NCBI RefSeq assembly: GCF_003031265.1
Contig: NZ_CP019966.1
Coordinates: 1,550,001-1,614,000 of the forward strand
Origin: Rhodopseudomonas palustris
Lineage (GTDB): Bacteria; Pseudomonadota; Alphaproteobacteria; Rhizobiales; Xanthobacteraceae
Direction: 5' to 3'
Length of the DNA stretch: 64,000 nucleotides
This document shows, piece by piece, positions 44,926 to 52,517 of the stretch; positions within the stretch are counted from its first letter, which is position 1, and the number at the start of each line of letters is the position of its first letter. The position numbers and the translations under genes were made by a program. The notes under the pieces were generated by a model. That model was not told where the DNA came from and ran no database searches. It was given only the letters and a program-made list of their open reading frames with translations.

Positions 44926-45174
44926 ATGACCGAAGCCGCCACCACGACCGAACGCGTGCTCGACGTCCGCGAGATCCCGCCTTATCAGCGCCACGAGATC
45001 ATCCCGCGGCTGTTCGATCATCTGGCGCCCGGACAGGCGATGCAGATCGTGGTCGACCACGATCCGCGGCCGCTCCGCCAGTTCTTCGCGTCGGTCCACG
45101 GCGACGATTGCCAGTGGACTTATCTGGAGCAGGGACCGGAGGTGTGGCGCGTGCAGCTCCGCCGCGCCGCGTAG
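44926..45174 (+). CDS. DUF2249 domain protein
   Basis: 82-aa soluble protein with the DUF2249 core: VLDVREIPPYQRHEIIPRLFDHLAPGQ, VVDHDPRPLRQFF and YLEQGPEVWRVQLRR. This TusA-like fold is frequent next to nitrogen-oxide genes. It lies 40 bp after nnrS on the same strand, so it is likely part of the NO-response transcript. No catalytic residue can be named. Confidence 0.8.
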   Translation: MTEAATTTERVLDVREIPPYQRHEIIPRLFDHLAPGQAMQIVVDHDPRPLRQFFASVHGDDCQWTYLEQGPEVWRVQLRRAA

Positions 45175-45177
45175 CGC

Positions 45178-46380
45178 TCAGCGTTCGCCGAACCGGGCGA
45201 TGTCCTCGTCCGAATAGCCGGCCTGCTGCAGCACCGCCTTGGTGTGCTCGCCGAGCCGCGCCACCCGCGGGTTCGGCGACGGATTGGCCGACGACATCCT
45301 GAACGGCAGGTTGAGCACCTTGAAGCTGCCGGCATCGTCGTAAACTTCGGCGAGCGCCTTGCGGTGTTCAGTCTGCGGATCGGCCATCGCCTCGGCGACG
45401 GTGCGATAGGCCGAGCAGGGCACACCGAACTTGTCGAGCGCGGCGAGGCATTGCTTCGACGTCAGCTTGCTCGACCAGCTCGTCTCGACCGTGTCCATCA
45501 GTTCGCCCCAGTTGAGGCGGCGGTCGGCGTATTTCTCGAACCGCGGATCGGTGATCAGGTCGGGGCGCTCGGCCGCCAGCATGAAGCTGCGAAATGACTT
45601 CTCGCTGGCGACGGCGATCATCACATAGCCGTCGGAGGTTTCGACCGGGCCGAATTGCGGCCGCGCCGGCAGCGTCACCGGAAACTGCGACCACTGCATC
45701 TCGTTCAGTGTCAGCGTCAGCATCGCCTCCAGCATCGACACGTCGATATGCTGGCCTTCGCCGGTGCGAACGCGCTGATACAGCGCCGAGGTAATCGCCC
45801 CATAGGCGTAGATCCCGCTGACGACGTCGGCGAGATAGATGCCGCAATAATCCGGGCGGTCGCGGCCGGGCTGATAGGCGAGATGCGCGAGGTCGAAGCC
45901 GGATGCGGCATGGATCGCCGGCGCGTAGGCGGGCAGTTCTGCGGATGGCCCGGTCTGGCCGTAGCCGGAGATCGAGCAGTAGATCAGCTCGGGATTGAAG
46001 CCGCGCAGCGACGCGTAGTCCATCTGCAGCCGCTGCATCACGCCGGGGCGGAAGTTCTCGACCAGGATGTCGGCGCCGGCGACCAGCCGCTGCACTGCTT
46101 CGAGACCGTCGGGCGATTTCAGGTCGAGCACGATGCTCTTCTTGCCGACGTTGAGCTGGCCGAACGCGGTGCTGCAGGCCTCGCGCACCGGCGGCCGGTT
46201 CCGCATGGTGTCGCCGTCGGCGGCTTCGATCTTGATCACCTCGGCGCCCATGTCGGACAGCATCCGGGTGCAGTGCGGACCGGCAATGGTGGTGGAAAAA
46301 TCGAGCACGCGGAGCCCCTCGAGGGCCTTGGCGTTGGCGGAGGTGGCCAGCGGTTTCTGCGTCCGCGTTTCGACGGTCAT
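45178..46380 (-). CDS. CaiB/BaiF (class III) CoA transferase
   Basis: 400-aa protein, family III acyl-CoA transferase. It has LEGLRVLDFSTTIAGP, GAEVIKIE, NVGKKSIVLDLK, ADILVENFRPGVMQRLQMDY (catalytic Asp expected near YCSISGYGQTG region), and GEGQHIDVSMLEAM. It moves CoA between carboxylic acids. ATG 46380 has AGGGGAG upstream; an extended frame is discarded. It stands three bases from the convergent DUF2249 gene. Substrate unknown. Confidence 0.88.
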   Translation of the reverse strand: MTVETRTQKPLATSANAKALEGLRVLDFSTTIAGPHCTRMLSDMGAEVIKIEAADGDTMRNRPPVREACSTAFGQLNVGKKSIVLDLKSPDGLEAVQRLVAGADILVENFRPGVMQRLQMDYASLRGFNPELIYCSISGYGQTGPSAELPAYAPAIHAASGFDLAHLAYQPGRDRPDYCGIYLADVVSGIYAYGAITSALYQRVRTGEGQHIDVSMLEAMLTLTLNEMQWSQFPVTLPARPQFGPVETSDGYVMIAVASEKSFRSFMLAAERPDLITDPRFEKYADRRLNWGELMDTVETSWSSKLTSKQCLAALDKFGVPCSAYRTVAEAMADPQTEHRKALAEVYDDAGSFKVLNLPFRMSSANPSPNPRVARLGEHTKAVLQQAGYSDEDIARFGER

Positions 46381-46513
46381 TCGGTCTCCCCTGATCCTTC
46401 CCGTTCTAGGCGCGGCGCGTAAAGCGCCAGCGCCTGCGGGAAGTTGCTTGCTCAATGAACAGCAGGCTAGCGGGTCGATCGAAGAGGATCAACGGGGCGA
46501 AATGGGACGGACA

Positions 46514-47200
46514 CTATGGGTCCGACAGCCAGCCCATGCTGAGCGCGAACCGCACCACCTCGACGCGGTTGTGGAAACCGAGCTTGGCCATGCCGCGCGC
46601 CTTGTAGGTCTCGACGCTCTTGGCGCCGATCTGCAGCTTGGCGGCGATGGTCTTGTTGCTATGGCCGATCGCGGCGAGCCGCAGCACCTCGATCTCGCGG
46701 GTCGACAGTTCCGACACCGCGTTGTGCTCGTCGCCATTGTGCAGATGCGGCGTGGTACGCCCGATCGCACGGCCGGCAATCGCCGGATCGAGATAGATGC
46801 CGCCGCTGCCGACCGCATGGATGCCGCGGATCAGTTCGTCGGTGGCGGAGCGCTTCAGCACGTAGCCGGCGACGCCGAGATCGAGCAGCTGGCGCAAGTA
46901 GGCGCCGTCTTCATGCACGGTCAGCACCAGCACGCGGCAGTCCGGACACGCGGCGAGGAACTTGCGCGCCACCTCGATGCCGTTGAGGCCGGGCATCGAC
47001 AGATCGAGCACGGCGACGTCCGGCTTTAATTCCGTGGCGCGGCGGAGCGCGTTCGGGCCGTCGCTGGCCTCGCCGACCACTTCGAGTCCGGGATCGCCTG
47101 CGACCAGCGCCTTCATGCCGCTGAGCACCACCGGGTGATCGTCGGCGATAAACACGCGCAGTCGGGAAGGGGATTGCTGGTCCATCGCGGTTGCTTTCAT
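46514..47200 (-). CDS. NarL/LuxR-type response regulator, partner of BphP4
   Basis: 228-aa regulator. The receiver domain has IADDHP, phospho-acceptor Asp66 in VAVLDLSMPG, and Lys in YVLKRS; the C-terminal LuxR-type HTH spans about 160-225 (LSTREIEVLRLAAIGHSNKTIA). Start at 47200, or ATG 47185 (MDQQSPS). It begins four bases after the phytochrome stop, so the two are translationally linked. In R. palustris the equivalent protein is phosphorylated by BphP4 and acts on the LH2 promoter. The dyads at 49539-49588 are candidate targets. Confidence 0.9.
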   Translation of the reverse strand: MKATAMDQQSPSRLRVFIADDHPVVLSGMKALVAGDPGLEVVGEASDGPNALRRATELKPDVAVLDLSMPGLNGIEVARKFLAACPDCRVLVLTVHEDGAYLRQLLDLGVAGYVLKRSATDELIRGIHAVGSGGIYLDPAIAGRAIGRTTPHLHNGDEHNAVSELSTREIEVLRLAAIGHSNKTIAAKLQIGAKSVETYKARGMAKLGFHNRVEVVRFALSMGWLSDP

Positions 47201-47204
47201 CTGG

Positions 47205-49520
47205 TCACAGCGGAATGCGCGCGTACAGCGCAGTGCCCTTGCCGGGCGCGGATTCGATTTCGAGCGAGCCGCCGACCAATGTCAGCCGCTCACGGATGCC
47301 GAGCAGGCCCAGCCGTCCGGACGGCTGCTTGTGGCCGGCGGTGACGAAGCCGCAGCCGTCGTCCTCGACGATCATCGTCACCTGGTCGTCGCCGAGCTGC
47401 AGGATGACGCTGACGTGGCGGGCAGAGGCATGGCGCACGACGTTGGTGAGCGCTTCCTGCAGCACGCGGTACAGCGTGGTCTCGACTGGCGACGGCAGCC
47501 GGCGCGAGCCGAGCGTCATGTGCAGGTCGAACTCGATGCTCGACTTCTCGCTCCAGGAGTCGAGCAGGTTCTGGATCGCGGTCTGGATGCCGAGGTCGTC
47601 GAGCGCGGTGGGGCGGATTTCCCAGGCGAGCCGATTGGCCTGGCGGCCGACATCGGCGGTCAGGCTCTTCATCTCGGCGATGCGCTGCTGCAATTCGAGA
47701 TTGTCGCCGGCGGCCTGGCCGAGTTTGTCGAAGCCGAGCTGTAACAGCGTCAGCGACTGTCCCAGCGTGTCGTGCAGTTCGCGGGCGATCCGCAGCCGTT
47801 CGGCTTCCTGATCTTCGACTGTCCTGCGCAGCACCTTGGATAGGTCCGCCTCGACCAGCACCCGCCGCCGCTTCTCTTCCTGCAGCGTCTTGGCGACGTC
47901 CTTGGAGCGGCTCAGGCCGAGCTCGACCTGGCGCATCAGCTGTTCCTGAAGCAGCTGCGCCGAGCGCCGCTCGCGGGCGATGCCGTCGATCCGGCGCAGC
48001 ACGACGTCGAGCAGCGACTCGCGGAGCCGGTGCGCCGCATCGATTTCGGCGTCGAGCCACGGCTCGCCGTGCAGCCGCACCGACTCTTGCCAACTCGACG
48101 CACAGCCTTTGGGAGTTCGGCTGCCATCGGCACCGACGCCGACCGGCTTGTTGGGCATGCCGGCCCAGGTGACGACGCGAACCACTTCGGGGCGGAACCA
48201 CAGCACGTAGTTGTGCGGCGTATTGGACAGCGACAGCGCCAAAAGCCCGCTGGCGCAGCCGGCGAACGCCTTGGCGGGCGGATAGGACAGCGCCAGGCAG
48301 TCGGTGTGATAGACGCCGTCGTGCGCAACGCCGTGCAGCCATCCCATCATCGCGGCGACCTGCGCAGGACCCGGTGTCGCGCCGATGCCGGTGAACTGGC
48401 CATCGATCCACAGGCCGACGCCGGCGGCCGGAATGAAATCGAGCAGGTTCGGATAGAACCGGATCAGCCCTTCGGCGAGATCCGACTCCTGACTCATCCG
48501 CGTGACCAGCTCTTCGTGGATGCGCGTGCTGCGCAGCCGCGCGGCGAGCTGATCGGCGGCGAGCCGCGCCTCGAGCTGCAGCGACGCCATCTCGGCGAAC
48601 AGCGCGCAGGCCTCTCGCATCCGGTAGGGCAGAAATCGCGGGGTGCCGTGATGGCAGACGATCAAGCCCCATACTTCGCCTTCGACTACCAGCGACAGCG
48701 AGAGCGATGCGGCGACGCCGAGCTGGGCCAGATACAGCCGGTGCTCGGGGGAGCAGCTGCGGATCGCGCTGAACGAGAGATCAAGTGCGGTGCCGCTGCG
48801 CGGACTGTGCGCCGGCACCAGCGGTGCAGCGGGCGCGTGAACGTCGGGCTGCACCCGAATCCGGCTGGCAGGTCTCGGCCGATGTGGAATGTCCGGTTGC
48901 GGATCGCGCAGGCCGAGGAACGGGCTCGCATCGGGATCGCGCGCTTCGGCGATCACGTCGGCGCTGCCTTCCGGCGCGAAGCGGTACACCATCACCCGGT
49001 CGAAGCCGGTCACGTTGCGGAGCTCAGCGGCCATCGCGTCGAAGAAGGCCTGCAGGTTTGGCGCCGGCCGGACCCGCCGGATCATCGACTGCACCAAGGC
49101 AAGCGAATTCTCCGGCGCGGGTTCGCGCCGCGGATCGAGCTCCACGACCAGCAGCCCCGAGGCGTGGTGGACGATGACATCGATCGGCGTGGCGTCCGGC
49201 GCACTCAGCGTAAAGACGTGCTGCGGCCGTTCGATCGCTCGCTCTGCAGCGGCAAGCGTCTGCAGCCGTGCGATCTGGTCGGACGAGAACACACTCGAAG
49301 CGGCGGTGCCCGGCAACAGATCCGCGGCCGCGCCGAGCAGCGATGCGGTCGCGCCGGCGGCGTGGATGATGGTCAAATCCGCCGGAGCCAGCGCCAGCAG
49401 TGCGGCGTGGGGCTGAATCGCACCGGGCAGGACCTCTGTACGCGTCCCACCGGCGAGGGTGATCGGGTCGAAGTCCGAGACCCTGAACCCGGCAGAATTG
49501 TCAAGGCCAGAGTACATCAC
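47205..49520 (-). CDS. bphP4: Bacteriophytochrome-type histidine kinase without the bilin cysteine (BphP4)
   Basis: 771-aa sensor kinase: PAS (about 15-125), GAF (145-325), PHY (330-520), then a HisKA_3 dimerisation domain with phospho-acceptor His583 (RIARELHDTLGQ) and a HATPase domain (VRHASA, VEDDGCGFV, GLLGIRERL). The bilin-binding Cys of bacteriophytochromes lies eight residues before the PG of PGAIQPH; here that residue is Gly24 and the whole PAS domain has no Cys. The GAF motif normally RYPxSDIP reads RDPQPDIP (205-212), and the PHY tongue PRxSF motif is degenerate (TPKGCASSW). It is probably not light-sensing; published work on CGA009 describes RpBphP4 as a redox sensor. Divergent from pucBA. 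Confidence 0.9.
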   Translation of the reverse strand: MMYSGLDNSAGFRVSDFDPITLAGGTRTEVLPGAIQPHAALLALAPADLTIIHAAGATASLLGAAADLLPGTAASSVFSSDQIARLQTLAAAERAIERPQHVFTLSAPDATPIDVIVHHASGLLVVELDPRREPAPENSLALVQSMIRRVRPAPNLQAFFDAMAAELRNVTGFDRVMVYRFAPEGSADVIAEARDPDASPFLGLRDPQPDIPHRPRPASRIRVQPDVHAPAAPLVPAHSPRSGTALDLSFSAIRSCSPEHRLYLAQLGVAASLSLSLVVEGEVWGLIVCHHGTPRFLPYRMREACALFAEMASLQLEARLAADQLAARLRSTRIHEELVTRMSQESDLAEGLIRFYPNLLDFIPAAGVGLWIDGQFTGIGATPGPAQVAAMMGWLHGVAHDGVYHTDCLALSYPPAKAFAGCASGLLALSLSNTPHNYVLWFRPEVVRVVTWAGMPNKPVGVGADGSRTPKGCASSWQESVRLHGEPWLDAEIDAAHRLRESLLDVVLRRIDGIARERRSAQLLQEQLMRQVELGLSRSKDVAKTLQEEKRRRVLVEADLSKVLRRTVEDQEAERLRIARELHDTLGQSLTLLQLGFDKLGQAAGDNLELQQRIAEMKSLTADVGRQANRLAWEIRPTALDDLGIQTAIQNLLDSWSEKSSIEFDLHMTLGSRRLPSPVETTLYRVLQEALTNVVRHASARHVSVILQLGDDQVTMIVEDDGCGFVTAGHKQPSGRLGLLGIRERLTLVGGSLEIESAPGKGTALYARIPL

Positions 49521-49538
49521 AATCTACTCAATTTTCCG

Positions 49539-49558
49539 TGTCCGGGACTCGTCGGACC
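49539..49558. promoter_or_regulatory. Dyad 1, TGTCCG-N8-CGGACC
   Basis: Inverted repeat with 6-bp arms and 8-bp spacer, 19 bp upstream of the bphP4 start. An almost identical dyad lies exactly 30 bp further toward pucB. Candidate site for the LuxR-type regulator encoded next to bphP4. Confidence 0.5.
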
Positions 49559-49568
49559 GGTTTGAGGA

Positions 49569-49588
49569 TGTCCGGTATGACACGGACA
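49569..49588. promoter_or_regulatory. Dyad 2, TGTCCG-N8-CGGACA
   Basis: Perfect 6-bp inverted repeat (TGTCCG/CGGACA) with 8-bp spacer, directly upstream of the PpsR-type boxes and -35 region of pucB. Spacing of 30 bp from dyad 1 puts both on the same helix face. Confidence 0.55.
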
Positions 49589-49596
49589 GTCGTCAG

Positions 49597-49614
49597 TGTC
49601 ATGTTAAATTGACA
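49597..49614. promoter_or_regulatory. PpsR/CrtJ-type box 1
   Basis: TGTCATGTTAAATTGACA fits TGT-N12-ACA, the binding site of the photosynthesis regulator PpsR. Its right half is the TTGACA -35 element (49609-49614). Confidence 0.7.
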
Positions 49615-49622
49615 AAGATGTG

Positions 49623-49640
49623 TGTCAGGATAGTCTTACA
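49623..49640. promoter_or_regulatory. PpsR/CrtJ-type box 2
   Basis: TGTCAGGATAGTCTTACA fits TGT-N12-ACA. It overlaps TACAAT (49637-49642), a good -10 sequence. The paired boxes, 26 bp apart, match the arrangement at bch and puc promoters of purple bacteria. From 49643 to 49862 a long untranslated leader follows, in which I see no further element except the ribosome binding site. Confidence 0.7.
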
Positions 49641-49862
49641 ATCACTCGGATGTGATCAGGGCGTGAGTCCTCGTCATCCGAGGGCTGGAAGCATCCACAC
49701 CGGTCCGCTCCAACGCGAGGCGACTCGTCGTTGTCCAGAGGGCGGGTGCAGGAGCGAACAGGGAATGCTGAGACCAAGCGAACAAATGTTCGGCGTAGCA
49801 GCAATCAACCTACGTGCAGGTTCAGCACGACACTGATCGTAAGTCTCTCAGGAGGATTTACT

Positions 49863-50018
49863 ATGGCAGACGATCCCAACAAGGTCTGGCCGACCGGTCT
49901 GACGATCGCGGAATCGGAAGAGCTCCACAAGCATGTGATCGACGGTACGCGCATTTTCGGCGCGATCGCCATCGTCGCTCACTTCCTGGCGTATGTTTAC
50001 TCGCCCTGGCTGCACTAA
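49863..50018 (+). CDS. pucB: Light-harvesting LH2 beta subunit
   Basis: 51-aa antenna polypeptide: polar N-terminus ([21 protein letters not shown]), one membrane helix, and C-terminal YSPWLH. His40 is the B850 bacteriochlorophyll ligand and His22 lies at the membrane edge. AGGAGG precedes the ATG by eight bases. Cotranscribed with pucA after 12 bp. In R. palustris this corresponds to the pucBAe pair. Confidence 0.97.
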   Translation: MADDPNKVWPTGLTIAESEELHKHVIDGTRIFGAIAIVAHFLAYVYSPWLH

Positions 50019-50030
50019 GGAGTACGTAAG

Positions 50031-50210
50031 ATGAATCAAGGTCGTATTTGGACTGTTGTGAAGCCGACCGTTGGTCTTCCGCTCCTGCTCGGCAGCGTGA
50101 CCGTGATCGCGATCCTGGTGCACTTTGCTGTTCTCAGCAACACCACCTGGTTCTCGAAGTACTGGAACGGCAAGGCCGCGGCGATCGAGAGCTCGGTCTC
50201 CATCGGCTAA
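50031..50210 (+). CDS. pucA: Light-harvesting LH2 alpha subunit
   Basis: 59-aa antenna polypeptide beginning [20 protein letters not shown]. His31 in ILVHFAVLS ligates B850 bacteriochlorophyll. Residues 44-45 in TTWFSKYW are Tyr-Trp, the pair associated with 850-nm absorption rather than low-light 820-nm forms. AAGGAG lies six bases before the ATG region. Pairs with PucB in ring complexes in the intracytoplasmic membrane. Confidence 0.97.
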   Translation: MNQGRIWTVVKPTVGLPLLLGSVTVIAILVHFAVLSNTTWFSKYWNGKAAAIESSVSIG

Positions 50211-50239
50211 TTCAGCTTCTTTTGAAGCTGTTGTGGCTG

Positions 50240-50263
50240 GACCGGGATCCAAGGGTCCCGGTC
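50240..50263 (+). terminator. Stem-loop between pucA and pucC
   Basis: GACCGGGA / TCCCGGTC, eight perfect pairs with an 8-nt loop, 29 bp after pucA; followed by only a weak T-rich stretch (GCTTGCTTTG). Such hairpins stabilise the abundant pucBA mRNA and reduce readthrough into pucC. Confidence 0.65.
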
Positions 50264-50396
50264 GCTTGCTTTGTAGCCGGAGCGGGGTGCGGACATTTGA
50301 TCTGCCGCAGTTCATCTTTGGTCGCAAAGTGGTGCTGTTCGATCGGACACCGGCGGATCTGACCGCCGGGCTCACGCAAGCTGGAATCGCTGCACG

Positions 50397-51833
50397 ATGA
50401 ACACAGTCAGCCAAAAGATGATGAAAGTCTGGTCCTCGCTTGGGCCGCGCTTTCTGCCTTTCGCGGATGCGGCCACGCCGGATCTGCCTCTATCCCGGTT
50501 GCTGCGCCTGTCGCTGTTTCAGGTCGCAGTCGGCATGTCGCTGGTGCTGCTGGTCGGCACCCTGAACCGGGTGATGATCGTCGAACTCAACGTGCCGGCC
50601 TCGATCGTCGGCGTGATGGTTTCGCTGCCTTTGATCTTTGCGCCGTTCCGGGCGCTGATCGGATTCAAATCCGACGTTCATAAATCTGCGCTGGGCTGGC
50701 GCCGCGTGCCGTTCCTGTACAAGGGCACGATGGTGCAGTTCGGCGGCCTCGCCATTCTGCCGTTCGCGCTGCTGGTTCTGTCCGGCGGCGGCGACTCGGC
50801 GCAGGCCCCCGTGTGGGTTGGACAGGTTGCAGCCGCCGCGGCATTTCTGCTGATCGGTGCCGGCGTGCACACCACCCAGACCGTCGGCCTCGCACTCGCG
50901 ACCGACCTGTCGCCGCCGGAGTCGCGGCCGAAGGTGGTCGGCCTGATGTACACCATGCTGATGTTCGGCATGATCGCGAGCGCGATCATCTTCGGTGTGC
51001 TGCTCGCCGAGTTTTCGCCCGGGCGCCTCATTCAGGTGATCCAGGGCTCCGCCGTCGTCACCATCGTGCTCAACGGCATCGCGTCCTGGAAGATGGAAGC
51101 GCGCCGCCGCGACAATCCCAATCTGGTGACCGCGCATCCTGAGGCGCCGAGCGGGGGCTTCCGCGAGTCGTGGGACGCTTTCATTCAAGGTCCGAACGCG
51201 ATGCGCCGGCTGATCGCCGTCGGCTTCGGTACCATGGCGTTCAGCATGGAAGACGTGCTGCTCGAACCATATGGCGGTCAGATCCTGCATCTGAGCGTCG
51301 GCGACACTACCAAGCTCACCGCGGCGCTGGCGGTCGGTGGTCTGTTCGGCTTCGGCTACGCCTCGCGCGTGTTGAGCCGCGGCGCTGATCCGTTCCGGAT
51401 GGCGAGCTTCGGCGCCCTGGTCGGTATTCCGGCATTCCTTGCGGTGATCTTCTCTGCCGATCTGTCGTCGAGCACGGCCTCTGCGCTGGTGTTCGGCTTC
51501 GGTACGTTGATGATCGGCTTCGGTGCCGGTCTGTTCGGCCACGGCACGCTGACCGCGACGATGAACGCTGCGCCGAAGGATCAGGTCGGTCTCGCACTGG
51601 GCGCCTGGGGCGCTGTGCAGGCTTCGGCCGCCGGTATTGCTATCGCGCTCGGTGGTATTCTTCGTGACGTGGTAACCGCTTATGCGCCGCATGGTTGGGG
51701 CGGCGCTGCAGCGGGTTATCACTTTGTCTATTACCTCGAACTAGTGTTGCTCATTGCCACGCTGGTGACGATGTTCCCTCTGACACGGCGGCGGGAGCCG
51801 ATTCTGATGCAGGGCCAGTTGCGCGGGTCCTGA
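50397..51833 (+). CDS. pucC: PucC-family light-harvesting assembly protein
   Basis: 478-aa protein of the BCH2/PucC branch of the major facilitator superfamily with about twelve helices. Signature segments are SLFQVAVGMSLVLLVGTLNRVMIVEL, PFRALIGFKSD, WRRVPFLYKGTMVQFGG and GVHTTQTVGLALATDL. PucC proteins are needed for LH2 assembly, perhaps delivering bacteriochlorophyll. It follows pucA after 186 bp and precedes two repeat-protein genes by 18 bp, so those are very likely on its transcript. Confidence 0.94.
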   Translation: MNTVSQKMMKVWSSLGPRFLPFADAATPDLPLSRLLRLSLFQVAVGMSLVLLVGTLNRVMIVELNVPASIVGVMVSLPLIFAPFRALIGFKSDVHKSALGWRRVPFLYKGTMVQFGGLAILPFALLVLSGGGDSAQAPVWVGQVAAAAAFLLIGAGVHTTQTVGLALATDLSPPESRPKVVGLMYTMLMFGMIASAIIFGVLLAEFSPGRLIQVIQGSAVVTIVLNGIASWKMEARRRDNPNLVTAHPEAPSGGFRESWDAFIQGPNAMRRLIAVGFGTMAFSMEDVLLEPYGGQILHLSVGDTTKLTAALAVGGLFGFGYASRVLSRGADPFRMASFGALVGIPAFLAVIFSADLSSSTASALVFGFGTLMIGFGAGLFGHGTLTATMNAAPKDQVGLALGAWGAVQASAAGIAIALGGILRDVVTAYAPHGWGGAAAGYHFVYYLELVLLIATLVTMFPLTRRREPILMQGQLRGS

Positions 51834-51851
51834 GAGTGAGACGGAGTAGCT

Positions 51852-52502
51852 ATGACCCACATCATCACCCGCTTGTATGACTCGAGCAGCCGCCTGTCGG
51901 CACTCGAGAGCGATTTGAAGAGCAATTCCTTCAAATACGCGGTGGTCACGGCCGGCCGTTCGTCCACCGAAGAAACTGCTGCCGCGCTTCTCAAGGCCGG
52001 CGTGTTGCGTGCGGAAGCCGCGACCTATGCCGACTATCTCAAGAAGGGTGGCGTCGTCGTCGCAGCGCAGGCCGAGTTCGGCTACGGCGCGAAACTGACC
52101 AAGATTCTCGACGGCTACGGGCCGAACCCGATCAGCCTGAAGTCGTCGTCCTCGTCGCGTGCCGCCGAACAGAGCGATGCCGCGCCGTTCTCGAATTTGA
52201 TCCACGCGCCGGTGCTGCTCGAGACCTCCGGCCCGTACAAATCCTATTCCGGTGACTTGCTGCTGGTCGACAGCGACAAGACCTTCTCTGGTACGCCGCT
52301 GGTTATCAGCAGCGATGGCCCGTATCAGTCGTTCTCCGGAACACCGTTGTTGCTCGACAGCAGCGGCCCATACAAGTCCTTCTCAGGGACTCCTCTGTTG
52401 CTGGACACCAGTGGTCCGTACAAGTCGTACTCGGGCGAGCCGCTGTTGATCAACAACTCCACACCCTTCTCCTCCTGGCTGGGCCTGCCAGTGCTACTCT
52501 AA
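51852..52502 (+). CDS. Stress-domain/16-residue-repeat fusion protein, unknown function
   Basis: 216 aa, no signal peptide or membrane helix. Residues 1-98 form a globular domain resembling the YflT/GSP17M-like stress domain (LTRLYDSS-like start ITRLYDSSSRLSALE; YADYLKKGGVVVAAQAEFGY; KILDGYGP). A Ser-rich linker (99-106) follows. Residues about 111-216 hold a 16-residue repeat, best copies PYQSFSGTPLLLDSSG (157-172), PYKSFSGTPLLLDTSG (173-188) and PYKSYSGEPLLINNS (189-203), with decayed copies on both sides. The start ATG has GGAG upstream and lies 18 bp after pucC. No family known to me for the repeat half. Its neighbour is made only of the same repeat. Confidence 0.85.
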   Translation: MTHIITRLYDSSSRLSALESDLKSNSFKYAVVTAGRSSTEETAAALLKAGVLRAEAATYADYLKKGGVVVAAQAEFGYGAKLTKILDGYGPNPISLKSSSSSRAAEQSDAAPFSNLIHAPVLLETSGPYKSYSGDLLLVDSDKTFSGTPLVISSDGPYQSFSGTPLLLDSSGPYKSFSGTPLLLDTSGPYKSYSGEPLLINNSTPFSSWLGLPVLL

Positions 52503-52517
52503 GTAAAGGAATCGACC

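Noticed and set aside
50125..50400. 91-aa frame between pucA and pucC
   Set aside because: Overlaps pucA out of frame and spans the hairpin; no ribosome binding site or conserved feature.
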